A stretch of DNA of 37,871 nucleotides. Source: Candidatus Butyricicoccus avicola. Lineage in GTDB: Bacteria > Bacillota > Clostridia > Oscillospirales > Butyricicoccaceae. A model generated the notes under the pieces. It saw only the letters and a list, made by a program, of their open reading frames with translations, did not search any database and had not been told where the DNA came from. Each line of letters starts with the position of its first letter. Position 1 is the first letter of the stretch. The stretch spans positions 1 to 37,871 of the forward strand of contig DWWZ01000152.1 of NCBI GenBank assembly GCA_019119435.1. The letters run 5' to 3'. A program made the position numbers and the translations under genes. This document shows, one piece after another, positions 31,548-37,871 of the stretch.

Positions 31548-32822
31548 TTATTCGCGCACCATTACAGAGATACCGTTCGGGATAACGACGAGATGGGCGT
31601 CCTTGCCCTTGATCTCCCGCGCCTTGGCCAGGGCGGTGTCCACGTCGGGCGCCCAGGACATCTTCATGTCCTCGATCAGCGCGCGCTGCTCGGGGGCGGT
31701 GACGTAAATGACGTGGTGCTTGCACAGCACGCGGGCCAGGATCTGGTACTCCCACTGATCTGGCTTGGTCTGATCCTGCGGGGTGGCCAGGATCTCGTCG
31801 GTCAGCGCCTCGGGGGACGCGCAGTCGCGCAGGGCGTGATAGAAGCTGTCGCCGCCGTGGCCGTCCGAGCACGAGCTGACCATGATAAGCACCGCGCCCT
31901 CGGCCGCTGCGGCCTCGGCCGCGGTCAGGCCCTTGACGCTCTGGTACACGTTCTGGTCAAGCGGATAGCCGCCGTTGCTCGAGATGACGATATCGCCGCG
32001 CTTTTCGGGCTTGACCTGGCAATAGCCGAGCAGGAAGTCGCAGCCCTTTCTATGGGCGGTGATCGGGTCGCCGGCAAAGGCCGCAACGACCTTCTTGTCC
32101 TCGTCGATGATGACGTTCACGATATAGGCGAGCTTTGCCATCTGCGCCGCCGCGACCATATCGGTGTGCAGCGGGTTGCCGTCGAGCACGCCGGTGCGCG
32201 CATAGGGCGACGCGATGAACTTCGAGCAGTGATTGCCAAGTACGGTGACCTGGTCGCACACGCCGGGCAGGACGCTCTTGCGGCCGCCCGAGAAGCCGGC
32301 AAAGAAGTGCGGCTCGATAAAGCCCTCTGCGACCAGCAGGTCGGTCTCGGCGGCCAGCTTGTCGATGACGCAGTCTGCGCCGGACGGCAGCACGCCGACC
32401 TTGACGTTGGTGGACGCATCGCGGCTGTCGTGGATCACGATTTTCTCATTGTCAACGATCTCCTGCCCGAGCTTGCCAACAAGCTCGTCCTTGGAGGTCG
32501 GGCGATGGAAGCCGGTCGCGACCAAGAGCGTAATATCGATCTCCGGGTTGCCCTCGCGCAGTTCTGCGAGCATAAACGGGATAATGTGGCGGCTGGGGAC
32601 CGGCCGCGTGTGGTCGCTGATGATAATGGTACAGGTCTTTTTGCCCGCCGCCAGCTCGCACAGGCGCGGCGTGTCGATCGGGGCCGCCATGGCCGCCTGG
32701 ACCAGACCATCTTCGGTATCAGACGCCTTGAGCTCACCGATGTGGGATTCCAGGATCTCCGCACCGACGAGGTCGTCATGCAGCGTCATGCCGGCATTTC
32801 CGAAAGGAATTACAATCGCCAT
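31548..32822 (-). CDS. larA: Lactate racemase, nickel-pincer enzyme (LarA)
   Basis: A 424-residue LarA-family protein interconverting D- and L-lactate by hydride transfer to a nickel-pincer nucleotide. Key residues are in place: H106 in ATGFHRP, H172 in EPHFFAG, K182 in SGGRKSVLPG (the lysine that tethers the cofactor) and H198 in LGNHC. They correspond to H108, H174, K184 and H200 of the Lactobacillus plantarum enzyme. It is the first gene of the leftward operon. The cofactor-making genes larB, larC and larE are not in this window and must be elsewhere if the enzyme is active. Related family members act on other hydroxy acids, but the context points to lactate. Confidence 0.92.
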   Translation of the reverse strand: MAIVIPFGNAGMTLHDDLVGAEILESHIGELKASDTEDGLVQAAMAAPIDTPRLCELAAGKKTCTIIISDHTRPVPSRHIIPFMLAELREGNPEIDITLLVATGFHRPTSKDELVGKLGQEIVDNEKIVIHDSRDASTNVKVGVLPSGADCVIDKLAAETDLLVAEGFIEPHFFAGFSGGRKSVLPGVCDQVTVLGNHCSKFIASPYARTGVLDGNPLHTDMVAAAQMAKLAYIVNVIIDEDKKVVAAFAGDPITAHRKGCDFLLGYCQVKPEKRGDIVISSNGGYPLDQNVYQSVKGLTAAEAAAAEGAVLIMVSSCSDGHGGDSFYHALRDCASPEALTDEILATPQDQTKPDQWEYQILARVLCKHHVIYVTAPEQRALIEDMKMSWAPDVDTALAKAREIKGKDAHLVVIPNGISVMVRE

Positions 32823-32872
32823 CTTATGAATACCTCCGTCTCTTTTCCATTGTACACGGGATCAGTGATTTT

Positions 32873-32883
32873 TGGTCGAACCA
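32873..32883. promoter_or_regulatory. Candidate GntR (FadR-type) operator at larA
   Basis: TGGTCGAACCA has perfect TGGT/ACCA half-sites with a 3-nt centre, matching the general FadR-subfamily operator form. It abuts the -10 of the larA promoter and covers the predicted transcript start, the classic repressor position. Confidence 0.6.
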
Positions 32884-32911
32884 CTTTATCGCTACATACA
32901 CTTTATCACAA
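32883..32911 (-). promoter_or_regulatory. Candidate promoter of the larA-lctD-etfBA-bcd operon
   Basis: On the minus strand, TTGTGA (32911-32906), a 17-nt spacer and TAAAGT (32888-32883), each 4 of 6 matches. Its spacing is ideal and it is the best candidate I see. A second TTGTGA lies 8 bp upstream. Confidence 0.45.
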
Positions 32912-33016
32912 TTTCACAAAAATGCAATGCTCCATTTGCAATTTCTACCACTCATACAAATTTCGGCCACTTTTTTGTGCAATCTGCCTTTTTTTGCAAA
33001 ACGTATCCAAATTATA

Positions 33017-33045
33017 TAGACATTTAGCACAAGCCAGCCTATAAT
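33017..33045 (+). promoter_or_regulatory. Promoter of lctP
   Basis: TAGACA (33017-33022, 5 of 6), a 17-nt spacer and a perfect TATAAT (33040-33045). The start would be near 33052, giving a leader of about 190 nt before lctP. Confidence 0.7.
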
Positions 33046-33165
33046 GATTACAGATTATCGGGTATTATACTTCTATTTTATTTGGATATATTTTGCGCAC
33101 ATCTCGCTTCATTTGTGTGATGGTTCCGTTTTTTAGACGGATATTTTTTGTGTTTCCTACTTTAT

Positions 33166-33176
33166 TGGTAGTACCG
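33166..33176. promoter_or_regulatory. Candidate GntR (FadR-type) operator in the lctP leader
   Basis: TGGTAGTACCG carries the TGGTnnnACC core with one mismatch in the outermost base. It lies 65 bp before the lctP start codon and about 115 bp inside the predicted transcript, so it would act by roadblock or on a second, weaker promoter. Confidence 0.45.
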
Positions 33177-33241
33177 GTTGGGTTGGAAATACATGAAATA
33201 TAGATTCGGACTGCCCCGAAAAAAGAAGGAGGTTTCTCTCA

Positions 33242-34792
33242 ATGTCAATCTTACAGTCTGTTCTGACCCTACTCCCCATTTTGTGGCTGATTGTAGCGCT
33301 TGCTGTGCTCAAGATCCCCGGCCACAAAGCCTGTCTGGTCGCCCTGGTCATTGCGGCGGCCCTTGCCCTGACGCTCTGGCACATGCCGGTCGTCGACTGC
33401 GTCACATCCGCCCTAGAAGGATTTGCGGCAGCGCTCTGGCCGATCATCCTGGTCATTATCGCCGCGATCTTTACGTATAACCTCTCTCTTCGGACCGGCG
33501 CCATGGATGTCATTAAGCGCCTGCTCACCAACGTCTCGAGCGACCAGCGCGTGCTGATCCTGCTCATCGGCTGGTGCTTCGGCGGCTTTCTGGAAGGCAT
33601 GGCAGGTTTTGGTACGGCAGTTGCCATCCCTGCAAGCATGCTGGCCGGCATGGGCATGAATCCCATCACGGCCTGCCTCGTATGTATGTTGGCCAATGCA
33701 TTCCCGACCGCGTTTGGTTCGGTCGGTATCCCGACCGTCACGCTGTCCAACGTCACCAGCCTGGACGCGCTGCCCTTGGCATTTATGACGGTTGTACAGA
33801 TGATCCCGTTTATGATCCTGGTGCCTTTCCTGATGGTCATGGCGGGCAGCGGCGGCCCCAAGGCCCTCAAGGGCGTTGTCGGCATCACGCTGGTCTCCGG
33901 CCTGTCCTTTGTCCTGCCCGAGCTGCTCGTCGCAAAGTTCCTCGGCGCAGAGCTTCCCGTTATCGTCGGCAGCGTTATCTCGCTGGCCTGCACGCTGCTC
34001 ATGGCGCGCGCCCGCAAAAACAAGGCGGTAGAGCCGGCCTATTCCATGCAGTCCGGCCCATCCTCCGCCGTAAAGGACAGCATGTCCCCCGGCGTGGCCT
34101 TCCTGCCGTTTATCCTGATCTTTGTGCTGCTGCTGTTCACCTCCAAGCTGGTGGCGCCTGTCAACACCTTCCTTGCAACCTTCTCGTCCTCGTTCCAGAT
34201 CAGCACCTCCGCGGCCGCTTCCACGACCTCCTTTAGCTGGATTAACACGCCCGGTATCCTGATCTTCATCGCGGCTATCATCGGCGGCATCGTGCAGAGG
34301 GCTTCGGCCAAGGTCATGTGGGAAACCCTGTGCGCGACCGTCAAGCAGATGGTCAAGACCATCATCACCATCATGTCCGTCCTGGCAGTTGCCAAGATTA
34401 TGACCTACTCGGGCATGATCTCGGATATGGCCAACCTGTTCGTCACGATCACCGGCCGTTTCTACGCATTTGTCGCACCGATCATCGCAGCAATCGGCGC
34501 ATTCGTCACCGGCAGCGGCACCAACACCGAGGTTCTGCTGGGCCGTCTGCAGTCCGAGGCCGCGACCGCGATCGGCGCATCTCCCTACTGGCTGGCAGCG
34601 GCCAACTCGGTCGGCGCCGGCATCGGCAAGATCCTGTCCCCGCAGTGTATCGCAACGGCGGTCGCCGCAGTCGGCCTGACCGGACAGGACAGCAAGGTCC
34701 TGAGCGCTGTGCTCAAGTGGGCGCTGCTCATGCTGGTCATCGCCTGCCTGCTCATCGGCCTTCTGCAGGGGACTGCGGAAATCTGGGTCTGA
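33242..34792 (+). CDS. lctP: L-lactate permease (LctP family)
   Basis: A 516-residue polytopic membrane protein of the LctP/LldP family that imports lactate (and often glycolate) with a proton or cation. About 13 hydrophobic helices span the protein. Family signatures are LEGMAGFGTAVAIPASML, ANAFPTAFGSVGIPT and, near the C-terminus, GAFVTGSGTNTEVLLG. GAAGGAGG at 33225-33232 sets ATG 33242. It is divergent from larA across the shared regulatory region and is followed after 74 nt by the pyruvate:ferredoxin oxidoreductase gene with no convincing terminator between. It corresponds to LctE of the Acetobacterium lct cluster. Confidence 0.95.
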   Translation: MSILQSVLTLLPILWLIVALAVLKIPGHKACLVALVIAAALALTLWHMPVVDCVTSALEGFAAALWPIILVIIAAIFTYNLSLRTGAMDVIKRLLTNVSSDQRVLILLIGWCFGGFLEGMAGFGTAVAIPASMLAGMGMNPITACLVCMLANAFPTAFGSVGIPTVTLSNVTSLDALPLAFMTVVQMIPFMILVPFLMVMAGSGGPKALKGVVGITLVSGLSFVLPELLVAKFLGAELPVIVGSVISLACTLLMARARKNKAVEPAYSMQSGPSSAVKDSMSPGVAFLPFILIFVLLLFTSKLVAPVNTFLATFSSSFQISTSAAASTTSFSWINTPGILIFIAAIIGGIVQRASAKVMWETLCATVKQMVKTIITIMSVLAVAKIMTYSGMISDMANLFVTITGRFYAFVAPIIAAIGAFVTGSGTNTEVLLGRLQSEAATAIGASPYWLAAANSVGAGIGKILSPQCIATAVAAVGLTGQDSKVLSAVLKWALLMLVIACLLIGLLQGTAEIWV

Positions 34793-34866
34793 TCGCGCGC
34801 ACAACCTGAAATCCATCGGAAAAACCGTTTGCTCATGCATTCTTTTTCGTTCCAAGGAGGTTAATT

Positions 34867-37871
<3,005 letters not shown>

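Larger units (their letters stand above)
32823..33241. other. AT-rich divergent regulatory region between larA and lctP
   Basis: 419 bp without a gene, visibly AT-rich against the GC-rich surroundings. It holds a leftward promoter (32883-32911), a rightward promoter (33017-33045) and TGGTnnnACC-type sites at 32873-32883 and 33166-33176. The direct repeat TCACAA-TT-TCACAA lies at 32906-32919. The rest shows several TTGCAA/TGCAAT words but nothing I can name. Confidence 0.75.

Noticed and set aside
32906..32919. TCACAA-TT-TCACAA as a Rex operator
   Set aside because: Rex sites are inverted repeats (TTGTGA...TCACAA); this is a direct repeat, so I list it only as a repeat in the regulatory region.
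32995..33012. A possible CcpA cre box around TTGCAAAACGTATCCA
   Set aside because: Only about 10 of 14 positions match the cre consensus, with both first bases wrong; too weak to claim.
34793..34866. A terminator between lctP and PFOR
   Set aside because: Only a 3-bp stem (CGG-AAAAA-CCG) with a short T stretch is present; not enough for termination.

Overview
The window comes from a GC-rich, strictly fermentative, Gram-positive anaerobe. The gene set (pyruvate formate-lyase, pyruvate:ferredoxin oxidoreductase, butyryl-CoA dehydrogenase with bifurcating-type EtfAB, a lactate racemase / FAD-lactate dehydrogenase / lactate permease cluster, MttB-family methyltransferases) fits a butyrate-producing gut clostridium of the Oscillospirales/Butyricicoccaceae kind. 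This assignment is inferred from gene content, not from a marker gene. I see no rRNA, tRNA, insertion sequence, phage gene or CRISPR array.

Layout. (1) 57-2895: pflB and a GNAT acetyltransferase, each followed by its own terminator. (2) 2955-7107: an operon for a pyrrolysine-free MttB-family methyltransferase, a 65-residue membrane protein, a sodium:solute symporter and a metallophosphoesterase, ended by a bidirectional terminator. (3) 7106-10633, minus strand: response regulator, sensor kinase, small alarmone synthetase and a secreted HtrA-type protease in one tight operon, resembling a CssRS-type secretion-stress system with a built-in (p)ppGpp synthetase. (4) 10663-17536: a drug-efflux island of two divergent MarR operons, MarR-MATE-TspO leftward and MarR with a heterodimeric ABC exporter rightward. 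(5) 17557-26866, mostly housekeeping on the minus strand: a second MttB homologue, phosphofructokinase, SbcCD nuclease, a DUF1963 protein, a flavoredoxin-like flavoprotein and a FadR-type GntR regulator. (6) 26171-37871: a lactate-utilisation locus. The GntR gene lies at its left edge. The leftward operon is larA-lctD-etfB-etfA-bcd, and the divergent rightward unit is lctP followed by the pyruvate:ferredoxin oxidoreductase gene, which is cut by the window end.

How the genes work together. LctP imports lactate, LarA interconverts its D and L forms, and LctD with EtfAB oxidises it to pyruvate. PFOR or PFL converts pyruvate to acetyl-CoA. Bcd, in the same operon as EtfAB, catalyses the crotonyl-CoA to butyryl-CoA step of butyrate formation. 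The 419-bp AT-rich divergent region between larA and lctP carries two TGGTnnnACC-type sites, one near each gene, of the kind bound by FadR-subfamily GntR regulators.

The most interesting points are the co-transcription of bcd with the lactate dehydrogenase genes, the operator pair, the kinase-alarmone synthetase-protease operon with its cysteine clusters, and the two MttB homologues with no corrinoid protein in sight.
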